Positions 9,290-19,590 of a DNA stretch of 64,000 nucleotides are shown here, one piece after another. The notes beneath the pieces were generated by a model. It was not told the origin of the DNA and did not search any database. It saw nothing but the letters and a program-made list of their open reading frames with translations. Numbering within the stretch: position 1 is the first letter of the stretch; each line of letters opens with the position of its first letter. A program made the position numbers and the translations under genes. The stretch is from Wolfiporia cocos (lineage: Eukaryota; Basidiomycota; Agaricomycetes; Polyporales; Phaeolaceae), in the NCBI GenBank assembly GCA_029448655.1, contig JACCLO010000025.1, positions 123,556 to 187,555 of the forward strand, read 5' to 3'.

Positions 9290-10824
9290 AAATCATTTCT
9301 TCATTCCACGACACGGTTTCAGCAGGACACCCTGGCACAGAAAACACGTACACTGCTATACACCGACACTACTGGTGGCCAAAGATGAGAAAAGACATCC
9401 GCCAGTACGTGAAAGCATGTATCAAGTGTCAGGCAGCCAAACCGGATAGATCCAAACGCGCGGCCCCACTCAACCCGAACCCTACTCCGTCACACAACTG
9501 GGAGAATATTTCCGTGGACATGATCACGGGACTCCCGGTTTCCAAGGGTCGCGACGCTATTATTGTAGTAGTAGATATGAAGTCAAAAGACTATGTAGCT
9601 ATACCAACGACAACCAAGTTAACGGCCGAAGGATGGGCCAACATATTTATCGATAAAGTCTACGCCCTACATGGATTGCCGAAGAAAATATTCAGCGACA
9701 GAGGACCACAGTTCGTTGCGGAGTTCATCAAGGACGTTTATCGAAGGTTAGGAATAGAGGGAAACCCTAGTACGGCGTTCCACCCGCAGACAGACTGGCA
9801 GACGGAACGAATGAACCAGGAACTCGAAGTGTACCTACGTCTATTTATCAACGACTCTCATACCAACTGGCCGGACTTACTCCCGCTAGCGGCATTCGCG
9901 TATAAGTGTCATGTACATAGTAGTACGGGCTACAGCCCCTTTTACCTTACGCACGGATATCACCCCTTCACAGGAGTAGAGGGACTCGAGCAAGAAGAGG
10001 GGGTAGCACGGGACTGGGTCGAACACATGCACGAGGTCTCGAATCGTGCGTCAAAGAATCTGGAGAAAGCCAAGCTTCGCATGAAGGAATACTACGATAG
10101 GAAACGGGCATCGCCACTATCGTATTCCGAAGGCGACATGGTATGGGTAGACGGCCGGAACATTAACATGGGCCACCCTACCAAGAAGCTAGACTCCAAG
10201 AGATTCGGACCGTACAAAGTGACGAAGAAAGTCGGACATGGAGCATACGAACTGGACCTCCCCGCAGACATGCGCGGAATATACCCCGTCTTCAACGAGG
10301 TCCTACTACTACCGTATCATGCTCCGGCTTTCCCCAATCAGGACCACAAAGTCAGGACAGAAAGCAATGACGCTCGCAGGCCTCTCCGGATCCTCGCATC
10401 CAGAGAAGACCGAGGGCGAGTCGAGCTAGAAGTCGAGTGGTCCGATGGGACTACGACATGGGAACGCAAGCGAGGATTGACCCCTTTCCAAGACCTAGTC
10501 ACCAAGTTCTTCGAAGCAAGACCATCCGCCCCAGGCAACCAGTGGAAAAACAAAAACACTGGCTGGGACCACTCTGAAACCAAGTGGGATCCAGAATGGG
10601 AGGACTTCGAACGACGGGCCAAGGAAATGGGACTTAGGGAGAACCCGAAGGAATTCATCATATACGACGACATAGACAGTACACTTCTAATCAAAGGCAG
10701 CGTACCATTCTACGCCTACGAGAAGAAACTTGTCGCTCGTAACTTCTGGTTCTGCGATCCGCGTACAAAGGTCATGCAATACGGGATACGAGTTGGACAA
10801 GCCGATAGAATCCACTATACCTGA
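9290..10824 (+). CDS. int: Integrase with chromo-like C-terminal domain
   Basis: The zinc-binding region starts just after an extra A in the aggaaaaatc run near 9290 (SSFHDTVSAGHPG, then CIKCQ; an HHCC finger). The open ATG is at 9385. The catalytic core shows D (SVDMITGLP), D (SDRGPQFV) and E (TERMNQELE). TDWQTER has Trp where TDGQTER is usual. Residues about 225-300 are the GPY/F-type region (FGPYKV). Residues about 330-375 (ILASREDRGRVELEVEW ... TTWE) resemble a diverged chromodomain. The protein then extends about 100 residues further, with no domain I recognise, to a TGA at 10822-10824. Element-wide frame breaks apply upstream. Confidence 0.9.
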
Positions 10825-10966
10825 GTCGAAAGGATACTGGATCTACCCGGTTTTGAACACCCTCCAACTAGCCAACCCTCACATCTGCACTAAGACCACT
10901 AGACCACCCATGTCACGTCAACCAAACCATGTACAAAGTAATTGCTGGGCGTGGGGACACGCAGCT

Positions 10967-10977
10967 AGAAGAGGGGG
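10967..10977 (+). other. Polypurine tract of the gypsy element
   Basis: The purine run agaagaggggg lies three bases before the 3' LTR at 10981. This is the expected position for plus-strand priming. Confidence 0.85.
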
Positions 10978-10980
10978 TAC

Positions 10981-11342
10981 TGTCACAAGCCGATTTCATT
11001 CAGTTAGCCAACGACTGAACGACAGCCCTTATCTTATCTAAGCGCCCGCCTAGCATCACGTGCAAGGACCCCGAACACCCCACACGTGCCTAGTCAGACC
11101 CCGGACACTCTTCTCTCGGCTCTACCCCTAGGATAGGGTTATCACGGACTATTAGCTTACGTAATACTGTACAGTAGCCAAACATGTACAAACACCTAGA
11201 TAGCATATATACTGGCCTGACGAGCAGGGTAGCACCCCAGACTCGTCTTGGCCTTTACTGCCTTGAGTAGCCTCAGATCAGGAAGTCGCTTCCACGCGAT
11301 TACACTTCCCCTGAGAAGTTGCTTGAGAACGTGCTTGTGTCA
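10981..11342 (+). repeat. 3' LTR of the gypsy element
   Basis: It is 362 bp with TG...CA ends, followed by target duplication CTAGG at 11343-11347. The first 304 bases are identical to the 5' LTR. The final 58 bases differ at about 11 positions. Confidence 0.95.
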
Positions 11343-11347
11343 CTAGG

Positions 11348-11560
11348 CAGCGTATGTCTTGCTGCCGGGACTTGGACTAAGTTTAGGGTTAGACTGCTGG
11401 TGGCCTGCTAGTGCCCGTAGTGGTCCGTATAGCGGAGGGCTCCTACTAGCGTTGCCGTGGGATTCCAGCTGGGCTCGGATAGAGTGCTGTAGCGTGCGTA
11501 CGGCGTGAATGGGGTGTCAACCTAGGGTGCTCTACTAGGCTTTGAAATTGGCTTGTGACA
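11348..11560 (-). repeat. Solo LTR, second part (minus strand)
   Basis: This is the 5' portion in minus-strand reading, beginning TGTCACAAGCC at 11560. Joined across the gypsy element to 2388-3169 it makes an LTR of about 995 bp. GGTGA follows at 11561-11565, matching 2383-2387. Confidence 0.88.
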
Positions 11561-11565
11561 GGTGA

Positions 11566-12600
11566 GCAATGAGTTGTTTGTGTCTTTTATCATTGTCCAT
11601 CATATTTGTACCGTGAGAATTCCCCCGTTGAATTGTATGTTTGAATAGATGCTACATCGACACATCCCCATGATCACAGCCTGCCCTCGTCAAACTGCAT
11701 CCGTCAATCAGAACATGAGTCTGCAAGTACTGACACCAGCAGACTCGGAGGCTTATGGTCGTCACAGTGGCACTTCGGGTTTGATGTCAGCCCCATCAGG
11801 AGTCAGGAGCGACACAAGAACCACGTTGCGCGAGTCGGAACTTGTGCGGATCGTGGTGTCACTATCGCGTGAATTTCTCTGCATATGTAGGCTGCCATCA
11901 GATGAAGGGACATTCCAAATAATTCTGAGTTGTTTTCAGCTCCCCTTGCGATTGGGAATGGCCGGCGACAAGTGCGGCGTGGTGATATCTGGGAATTTTC
12001 TCAGCCAGACGTGCGAGGGCATTTTGGAGGAAAGAGTGCATCAGTACAAGTCTCTATCATGCGCACCGTTTCAGTGAATGTGGCATGAAGGGGCATGGAT
12101 CTCCAAGCATGTCGCAGGAATCCGGCATATGAGGATCTGCTCAGATAATGGGAGGGAAATCATTGGCATCGAGCTCGAGTAACAACTTCGACATGTTGTC
12201 GGATGTAATATTGAAAAATCTGAGGACCAAAGCCAAGGGTGGCGGGGCCCTAACCTTACTTCGATCTTCTTCTGAGACCCGCCACAACCGCGCATAATAA
12301 GGATCCGCTCAGATAATGGGTAGTGGATAATACCATGATTCACATTGGTGTTGAGTACTTAGAGTAACAGCTTTAACGCGTTGTTGTATATAATGTGGAG
12401 CAAATCGAGGACCAAAGCCAGGGGTGGCAGGGCCGTGACGGACCCGAGTGCCAGTGACCTTACTTCGCTCTTTTAAGATCTGACCGTGCATAGCTCATAT
12501 ACATGTATCAATGTTATTTGACGGGGAACACAACGCATTTCAATCAGCGAAAGAGACCGGATACTAACATTTATAGTGCTATTATGCAATTTCTAGTCGT
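11566..12600. other. Gene-free repeat-derived stretch
   Basis: No recognisable protein is coded here. A 142-codon plus-strand frame (11649-12077) has no family resemblance and biased, low-information composition. The stretch contains the paired short repeat described at 12132-12480. From about 12480 it is alignable with 15160 onwards, which is the 3' flank of DUF6533 copy 3. Confidence 0.5.
12132..12480 (+). repeat. Two direct repeats of about 175 bp
   Basis: Blocks starting at about 12139 and 12312 both begin ctcagataatgg. Both run through a gaggaccaaagccaggggtggc-type segment and end at cttacttcg(a/c)tctt. They are about 75% similar by eye. The block ending is followed by a gagacccgccacaacc sequence that reappears at 15148, where copy 2 joins copy 3. 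Confidence 0.65.
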
Positions 12601-14100
12601 TTACATCCTGCGAGCTCTGAACGCCCTCGCCGCCCGAAATGTCCCTATTAGCAAAGATGATATCTGATTGCGACGCAGCAGAATCAATTGTTGAGTCCGA
12701 CATTTCTCGCAAATCGAGTAAAAATCTGCATGTGACAAGCGCAGCAGATCTGTGCAGCGGTCAAGGCTCGATTGTGACAGAATTCCACGCCGAATGGACG
12801 TACAAGGCAACCCAGGAGGACAGTAGCCCCACTATTTGGAGAGACTAGCGGCATGTTCAGAGAACTCAGCACTGGTGCATACAGAGAAGACCTAGGGAGC
12901 GATTCACTCACCGGCCATAAGCTACCAAGTCCGAGCAAACAAAACATTGTGCATATTACATTGATTGCGAATAGGATCCTGCACAGACACCATGTTGCCG
13001 AGTTTTGCAGGATGGAAATGGGGTAACTTACAGGAAAGAGAATGCACCTGAGGATGTCTTAGAGCGAAATGGGCATTCAAATCGACGAAGACGTACTTTC
13101 TCTAAACACAGCTTCAGATAATGATGCAGGCTCGTCAGAATGCAGTGATTTATGGAATCTCATGCTTCTAGTTCTGATTATACTGAGCAGCAGAACCAGT
13201 CCGTCTGCGCACATTGCTGACAAACGGGCGACCAGCATAGCTGTAGAGTCCTATCTTGAGTACTTATATGACAAGTTCATTGCGAGAGTATCACCGCTAC
13301 AATGTGATCAACAATCTATCATGATGATGACGGGCGAAAGCACATACTATTGACTGCGATTAGACTTAAAATAACCACAGCCTTTTGCAGCAGGAGACAT
13401 CCTGTAGAAGCTCGGGGTGGGTGCAAACAAAACATCCTGCGATTATGAGCGAATTGAGTATTAGTGCCGTCGGTCTCAATGATTTGATCTGACAAGAGAC
13501 AAAATTGGGTTCAAGCTGCCTAGAATTGCTATCGTCCACAATGACAGCCTGCCGTAATTGAGGGCCCTGACACGTATAACGGAAAAGACTAGTCGTACAA
13601 TATGTCAGCTCCACCCGAAACGCTCAGCGTTTCCACCTACCAGCAGCACAGGCTAGCATCAGCGCCTCTAGGGTGAATTGACAATATACAAGGCCGAGGC
13701 AGCTAAGAGTTGAGTCAGTATCGACACACGTGAGACAGCAGACTTATACACGACCCACAAGCTCTGTAGAGTACACCTACACTTAGCATTTTGTTAAAAT
13801 AGTCATTACTGTACGAATCTCATACCCGCTGTCCTCCAATTATAGGCCCCTCGACCCATTGAGCGAGTGTCAGCATCGTGCATATTGTATGTAGCAGCCC
13901 AGCGTATCGAGTGACATAAAAGAGACAAGCCGCAGTGGAGAACTTTACTCGCGCATGCCAAACGTATCGAATCTCGTTGCTGAGTGTCAGAAGATAATCG
14001 TACCAGTAAACCACTAGACGAGTCTTCAGTACTCCGCAATATCAGCAAGGTACCAGATTGCGCACCTACAGCTGCGTGATAGCAGTATTGTACAATGATA
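12601..14100 (-). pseudogene. DUF6533-family membrane protein, decayed copy 2
   Basis: Read on the minus strand, conserved pieces appear in family order but in shifting frames. At 14012-13823 is the N-terminal YDYLLTLSNEIRYVW exon with a hydrophobic segment. Around 13580-13480 a segment of the type FSVIRVRAL precedes another hydrophobic stretch. At 13250-13150 is VARLSAMCADGLVLLLS with a TR motif. At 12730-12610 is the C-terminal CRFLLDLREMSDS followed by a polar tail. This order (YDYLLT, RVxAL, ADxxVLxxT, RFLLDLR) is what I know for DUF6533 proteins. Multiple stops and indels make it non-functional. It is one of three tandem copies on the same strand. Confidence 0.65.
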
Positions 14101-15147
14101 TCACTCAGGTAGTCTTCAGCGTTCTGTACATAGATCAGATTTTGCTATCAAAATAGATGGAGAGAGACAAGATCAACCTGCTCTAGTGGCTGTGTTGACA
14201 TGACCATCTGCTTCAGAAGCGGTGTCAATGGGATTGCCGAGCGGGACGGTGGATGTAGCTTCTCCAGAGCAGAATTCGCTGCCTAGAATACGGAAGCAAC
14301 GCCACTCGACATCAGTGAACACTTCCATGGTGAGAGTTATAACTCAGCGACCCAAGGGGGCGATGAGAGCGTAGTCGCCCCATGTGAAAAGTCCAAAATG
14401 GGCTGTCAACGTTTCATCGCAGCTGTCTGGGAGATGATGGACAGTGCACTGCGCAGTATTTGACGTTAGTACTAACAGAAAGCGCCCTCAGGCACCAACA
14501 GTATACACCCCGACACTTCGGCAAGAACAGTCGACCAAACGCTTATCCTACCAGAAATAGAGACCACTTGATTCACCGTTAAGATGAGACTTCAAAGCTT
14601 CATGTGCAATATCTTGTGTATATATTCTACGCTCTAAAAGAAAATAGGGCGGTGCCATGAAAGCGCTGGAGCACGTAAGGAGAGGCTATGAGACGCCCAG
14701 CACGTCAGCTAACAGCCAATTGGAGAATCTCTGATCATGGGCGTCCATGAATTCTGGAGCGATTAGCCTCGCAGCCTCAAGCCGCAACGAGTAACGAATC
14801 TATTTCAGCGATGCTTGTCGGAAGTTGGAAGTTGACGCGCTCGGCGCGCGATGGTGCCATGGAAGTTGCGCCTCGATCGGGATTGGTAGGTAACAAGGCG
14901 GCAAGGGACGGGGCACATCGGAGGGCGGACAATTCGGGCAATTCGGACGTCGAGTCATGGTTTAGCATAAAGAAGACAAAATGTACATATCTACGCCACG
15001 CGTTTGTAATCACCCAGAGCGGTAGTAAGGGAGCGCGGACCCTCACAAGCAGGCGTTTCCCTTTTTTACACAAATGTTTAGCAAGGTAAATCAGAGTAAT
15101 CGAAATGCTATTCATGCTAGCATAATCGTTGCTTGCTCCAGTTCCTC
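14101..15147. repeat. Upstream flank of DUF6533 copy 2, with an insertion
   Basis: It aligns with 701-1480 and 16760-17460. About 270 bp (roughly 14814-15083) has no counterpart in the other two copies and is listed as a finding. At about 15147 the alignment to the other flanks stops, and the next repeat unit begins at the gagacccgccacaacc junction, so this flank is truncated. Confidence 0.6.
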
Positions 15148-15261
15148 TGAGACCCGCCACAACCGTGCACAACTCAAATACATTTACTGTTGTCCGACAG
15201 GCAACTCCGCACGCAATTCAATCACAGAGATCAATTATTGATTTTGACAAGGCTATCACAC

Positions 15262-16760
15262 GTTTACATCCTGGGTGCTCTGGTCGCACCCGTCGCCAGA
15301 AATGACCATGTTGACGAAGATGATGTCTGGTTGCGACGCAGCAGAGTTAACGGTCGAGTCTGACATTTCTCGCAAATCGAGTAAGAATCTGCATGTGACG
15401 AGCGCAGTAGATCTGTGCAGCAGTTAATCGTCAAGGCTCGATTATGCTAGACGTCTACGCCAAATGGACGTACAATGCAACCCAGGAAGACATGACCTCC
15501 ACGACTGGGAGAGACTAATAGCATGATCACAGGATTAGCATTGTCACATACGGAGAGAACCTAGTAAGCGAGTCACCCACCGGCCATAAGCTCCAAAATT
15601 CGAGCAAACAAAGCATTGCGCATATTACATTGATCGCGAAGAGAATCCTAAACAAATCCCACGTTAGGTGATCAAGTTTTGCACGAGAGCAATGGAATCC
15701 TCACAGAAAGGAGATTGCACCTAAGGACACTTCAGAAAGAAGTCGGGATCAAATCGGCAATGAATGACGTACTTCCTCTGTACACAGCTTCGGATAATGA
15801 CGCAGGCTTGTCAGAATGAGCTAGCGTTTTATGGTGCCTCAGAATGTCTCTGGTTTTGAGGAGGCTGAGTAGCAGAACCAGTCCGTCTGCGCACATTGCC
15901 GACAAACGAGCGACCAACATAGCTGCATACTCCTGCTTTGAGTACTAATCTGACAAGTCTATTGCGAGAAATTCACCGCTATGCCGTAATCAACAATCTA
16001 TATGGTAGCAGAGTGAAAGTACGTACGACGGACTGCGATTTGTCTCGAAAGCACCACAGCCCTTTACAGTAGGAGACATTGTGTAGTAAAAGCTCGGGGT
16101 GGGTGCAAACAATATATCCTGCGATTATGAGTGAAGTGAGTATTAGTCCCGTCGAGTGTCATGATTTGATCTGACAAGAGACAAGATTGGGTTCAGGATG
16201 CCCAGCATTGCTGTGGCCCACAATGAGAGCCTGCTGTAATCGAGGGCCCTAATACGTATAACAGAAAATACTGATTGTGCAACATTTCAGCTTCAGCCGA
16301 AATGTTCAGCGTTTTCACCCACCCGCAGCAGAGGCCAGAATCAGCACCTCTAGGGAGAATTGACAATATACAAGGCCGAGGCAGCTTTGAGCTAGGTCAA
16401 TATCGACACATGTGAGGCAACAGACTTATACACGACCCACAAGCTCTGTAGAGTACACCTACACTTAGCATTTTGTTCAAATAGTCATTACTGTACGAAT
16501 CTCATACCCGCTGTCCTCCAATTATAGGCCCCTCGACCCATTGAGCGAGTGTCAGCATCGTGCATATTGTATGTAGCAGCCCAGCGTATCGAGTGACATA
16601 AAAGAGACAAGCCGCAGTGGAGAACTTTACTCGCGCATGCCAAACGTATCGAATCTCGTTGCTGAGTGTCAGAAGATAATCGTACCAATAAATTACTACG
16701 ACGAGTCTTCAGTGCTCCACAAGTGCTCCACATCATCAGCAAAATGTCAGCTTGCGCACC
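15262..16760 (-). pseudogene. DUF6533-family membrane protein, decayed copy 3
   Basis: It is collinear with copy 2 at an offset of about 2.67 kb. The minus strand shows the N-terminal YDYLLTLSNEIRYVW exon (16694-16505) after a tag acceptor. It also shows VARLSAMCADGLVLLLSLLKT followed by ASLSEAVYRGSTS at 15920-15760, and a degraded C-terminal DLREMSDST-like segment near 15385-15340. The second of these is the clearest family match in the array. Frames are broken between the blocks, so no full protein can be read. A 266 bp tract is nearly identical to copy 2, while the rest is clearly more diverged. Confidence 0.65.
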
Positions 16761-17686
16761 TACAGCTGCTCGATAGCAGTATTGGATGTAGATATGTTGA
16801 CATGACTATCTGCTTCAAAAGTGGTGCCAATGAGATTGCCGAGCAGGCGATGGATAGCTTCTACAGACAAGAATCAGAAGTCTAGAGTCTGGGCACATGC
16901 AACTTGATATCAGTGAACACTTGCACAATGAGGGTTATCACTTAGCAATCTAAGGGTGCAGTGAGAGCATAGTTGTATCATATGCAGAGGTCAAGGTGGT
17001 TGCTATCGCTAAATGTTTCATGGCAGCTGTTTGGGAGATGTGTTTGACAGTGCACTGCTCAGTATTTAACGTCAGTAATAGAGAACATCCTGCAGCTGCA
17101 CCAGATGTCTCGGGCAGAAACAGTCAACCACACGCTAACTCTACCGAAAATAGAGACCACTTGATCCACCTCTACAGTTTGGCACATGAGCTTATTTTGC
17201 AATATCTTGTGTATGTATGCTACGCTGTGAGAGAATAGGGCAGTGCCATAAATTTTAAAAGCGGTAAGGAGAGGCTATGAGACGCCCGGCGCGTCAACCA
17301 ACAGCCAACTAGAGTATCCATTTTATGGAAACTCTGAGGTCAAATTAGCCTCGCAGCCTCGAGCTGCACAGAGTAACGAATCCATGGTCTTCAGCGATGT
17401 TCGGCAATATAGATCAAAGCAAGCGAAATGTTATCTGTGCTGGCATAATCACTGCCTGCTCCAGAAAATTTTTCATGCCGCGATGTCAGATCCCCATCAT
17501 TGCGGGAAGAGCAGATGCGTAAAGCAGAGCTGCGATCAGAGCTCCTGCCATTATGTAAATTCATCGCGGAGCCACGGCGAAGCGTGCCAGTGGGAGGCCT
17601 GGGTACCTGAGCGGTGGATTGCTTCGAGGTTACCAGGTAAATTTACTCAACAGAGCGTCCTTCAGGCTAAATTTGGTGAGCCATCG
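16761..17686. repeat. Upstream flank of DUF6533 copy 3, left part
   Basis: It aligns with the flank of copy 1 (about 740-1725). It is interrupted at 17687-17700 by the retroposon target site and resumes at 19343-19590. No ORF is conserved across copies. Confidence 0.6.
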
Positions 17687-17700
17687 CACTGCGAGCACGT

Positions 17701-19328
17701 CACCACCACCACCCAGTTAGATGCTCACCAATTCATACAACCCGTACCTACTATCTAGCCCACAATGTCCCACACAGTCCCCACCGGTGCCCCCATAGCT
17801 TTCGAACTCCTTTTCCAATCAGCCCAAGGCATATTTCATGCCTACAAATCTCAAACCACAGCCAACGCCCTCCCCATGTGGAAGGCACAGGCAAGCCATG
17901 TTATCACCTCCCTTTCTCATGGCATCGATGCCATATCCTCCAACCCTGCTCACCTTCAACTCCTGCTCGGAGACGTATCCCGCCTTCAAGCACAGCTCAT
18001 CTCTATTTGCCGGGCTCAGCCTCAGGCGACTCCCCTGCTTTCCCCATTGCAACCCTTGACTCAAACGCACCAACCGCTCCCACACCACACCACGCCACAC
18101 GTGCCCTTGACCAAACCATACCAACTGCTCACACACCCCACCAAGCCACACGTGATCTTCTCACGGCCGCTTTATTCTAGGCCTAAACCACCCGCCACTA
18201 CGCGCGCCATTCATCCCCTACCGCAGAAACCGACGTTCACGTCCCCGCCACCCCCACCACCCCCTATCACCACCCCTCACGTCACACCCCCGACAACACC
18301 AACCGTTGTCCGACCCATCTCAACACCCCCGACTATTGTCCCACCTACACCAAACGACGGATCCGACTGGGAAACCTTACCTCCCACTCCCCGCCCATCC
18401 ACCACCACCCCACCACCCTGGATCAATGTCAATACGAGCGGGAAACACTCCCCTGCTCCTCCTACTCCCACACCCCCTGTGATCCATGCACCCCAACCCA
18501 TCACCCCACCACCGCGGCTCCCCGAAGGAGTCACCCAACAAGAGATGGACGACTACCTCGCCCACCAAGCCACATACCCCCCTATGCCTACCCCACCTCC
18601 TCGTCAACCCACACCTCCCTCGCCACAATACCAAAACCACCTGCCACCATGGGCACAACGTTCACCCGTCTACAATTCACTTCCTCTTGTCTCCCTTACC
18701 AACATCGTCGGGAAACTTATCCCTGACCCTACTATCGATGACGTCGCCGACACCGACCTCTTCGCAACAATCCCATCCACCCCACCCATACTCCCGATAC
18801 CCACCCTTCCCACTATCGCCACACGACAAGACAAAGTCGTCACCATCCAATTCAATGGCGTCCCCTGCCGTCTTCAACCCGATGCCCCCATTTACACATC
18901 CGCCGAATTACTCCGTGAGTTATGGCAACAACTTACTAACGCGAACATCATCCCCTTCGACACCCCACACCCATTCCAACTCTCCCGCTTCCCTTGCTGG
19001 ATGAATCCCAAACCCAAACACACATCTTCATTTACGATACACATCATTGATGATTCCCAATCCACACACGCTCTAAAACTCTTCTACAACCAACACCTTA
19101 TTTGGCTATTTTGTAAAAACGTTAAAATCGTTCTACCCGATTTTTAACTTCCATGTCTAACCACTTCCACCACGCTCCATCATTCTACACCACGATACTG
19201 TCAGCTCTAACTTCTACTACCGCACATCTCACATCACTCTTCCACCATACTTTGGCCTTCGGCCCACGCTTATGTTCATGTACGTGACTGCCGGCGTGTA
19301 ATAAATGTCTCTCTCTCTCTCTCTCTCT
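17701..19328 (+). mobile_element. Non-autonomous retroposon with one ORF and (TC)n tail
   Basis: The 1,628 bp insertion is flanked by an exact 14 bp duplication, cactgcgagcacgt, at 17687-17700 and 19329-19342. The undisturbed site is visible in copy 1 near 1708-1725. There are no LTRs or terminal inverted repeats. The 3' end has AATAAA (19300-19305) followed by a pure TC run (19308-19328). One ORF (17765-19147) fills the element, and no endonuclease or reverse transcriptase is present. This layout fits target-primed insertion of an RNA by LINE machinery. It could be an ORF1-only LINE derivative or a retrocopied host transcript. Confidence 0.85.
17765..19147 (+). CDS. Proline-rich protein of the retroposon (possible LINE ORF1)
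   Basis: This is 460 codons in a single intact frame, starting 64 bp from the element's 5' end. Residues about 1-80 are helical. Residues about 85-330 are extremely rich in Pro and Thr. Residues about 345-460 are compact and look folded (NGVPCRL, then SRFPCWMNPKPKH, then a hydrophobic HLIWLFCKNVKIV end). I recall a similar basic plus hydrophobic segment before the zinc knuckles in some fungal LINE ORF1 proteins, but no knuckle (CCHC) is present here. An open frame of this length without stops, among badly decayed neighbours, suggests a recent insertion. The family is otherwise unrecognised. Confidence 0.7.
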   Translation: MSHTVPTGAPIAFELLFQSAQGIFHAYKSQTTANALPMWKAQASHVITSLSHGIDAISSNPAHLQLLLGDVSRLQAQLISICRAQPQATPLLSPLQPLTQTHQPLPHHTTPHVPLTKPYQLLTHPTKPHVIFSRPLYSRPKPPATTRAIHPLPQKPTFTSPPPPPPPITTPHVTPPTTPTVVRPISTPPTIVPPTPNDGSDWETLPPTPRPSTTTPPPWINVNTSGKHSPAPPTPTPPVIHAPQPITPPPRLPEGVTQQEMDDYLAHQATYPPMPTPPPRQPTPPSPQYQNHLPPWAQRSPVYNSLPLVSLTNIVGKLIPDPTIDDVADTDLFATIPSTPPILPIPTLPTIATRQDKVVTIQFNGVPCRLQPDAPIYTSAELLRELWQQLTNANIIPFDTPHPFQLSRFPCWMNPKPKHTSSFTIHIIDDSQSTHALKLFYNQHLIWLFCKNVKIVLPDF

Positions 19329-19342
19329 CACTGCGAGCACGT

Positions 19343-19590
19343 GCTACGTTGGTAGCGGGGACATTGGTTTTAATTTACGAAAATACACCGCGTTTGCGAT
19401 CCATATCCTTACTAATCCACTCCATAGCTAGCGCTGGAAAGTTTAAAAACCGCTTTGCTCGAGCGTGGTATGAGTCATCGAAGAGATCGTTACAAATCCA
19501 GCACAACAGAATCATCGTCTAACTTCGGACGTTTGAAGTCTCTCCAGCGCCTCAGCGCCTTTCAGTTGTCCAGAGCTCCCCTTAGCAGTA
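19343..19590. repeat. Upstream flank of DUF6533 copy 3, right part
   Basis: It resumes the flank after the retroposon and matches copy 1 at about 1736-1975, including the gcggggacattgg, gtcatcgaagagatc and gtccagagctccc blocks. Confidence 0.65.

Larger units (their letters stand above)
3170..11342 (+). mobile_element. Complete Ty3/gypsy LTR retrotransposon with dUTPase domain
   Basis: The 8,173 bp element is bounded by 362 bp LTRs (3170-3531 and 10981-11342) and by the 5 bp target duplication CTAGG (3165-3169 and 11343-11347). Internal order is gag, dUTPase, aspartic protease, reverse transcriptase, RNase H, integrase, which is the Ty3/gypsy order. It is inserted inside an older, oppositely oriented solo LTR of a related family. 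The coding region is broken by a TAG at 7488-7490 and by single-base shifts near 4889, 5037, 8813 and 9290. As read, this copy cannot make its full polyprotein unless readthrough or frameshifting occurs or some indels are sequence errors. No obvious tRNA primer binding site (TGG...) follows the 5' LTR. Confidence 0.95.

Noticed and set aside
11649..12077. 142-codon plus ORF after the solo LTR
   Set aside because: No domain or conserved counterpart in the repeat array; likely chance.
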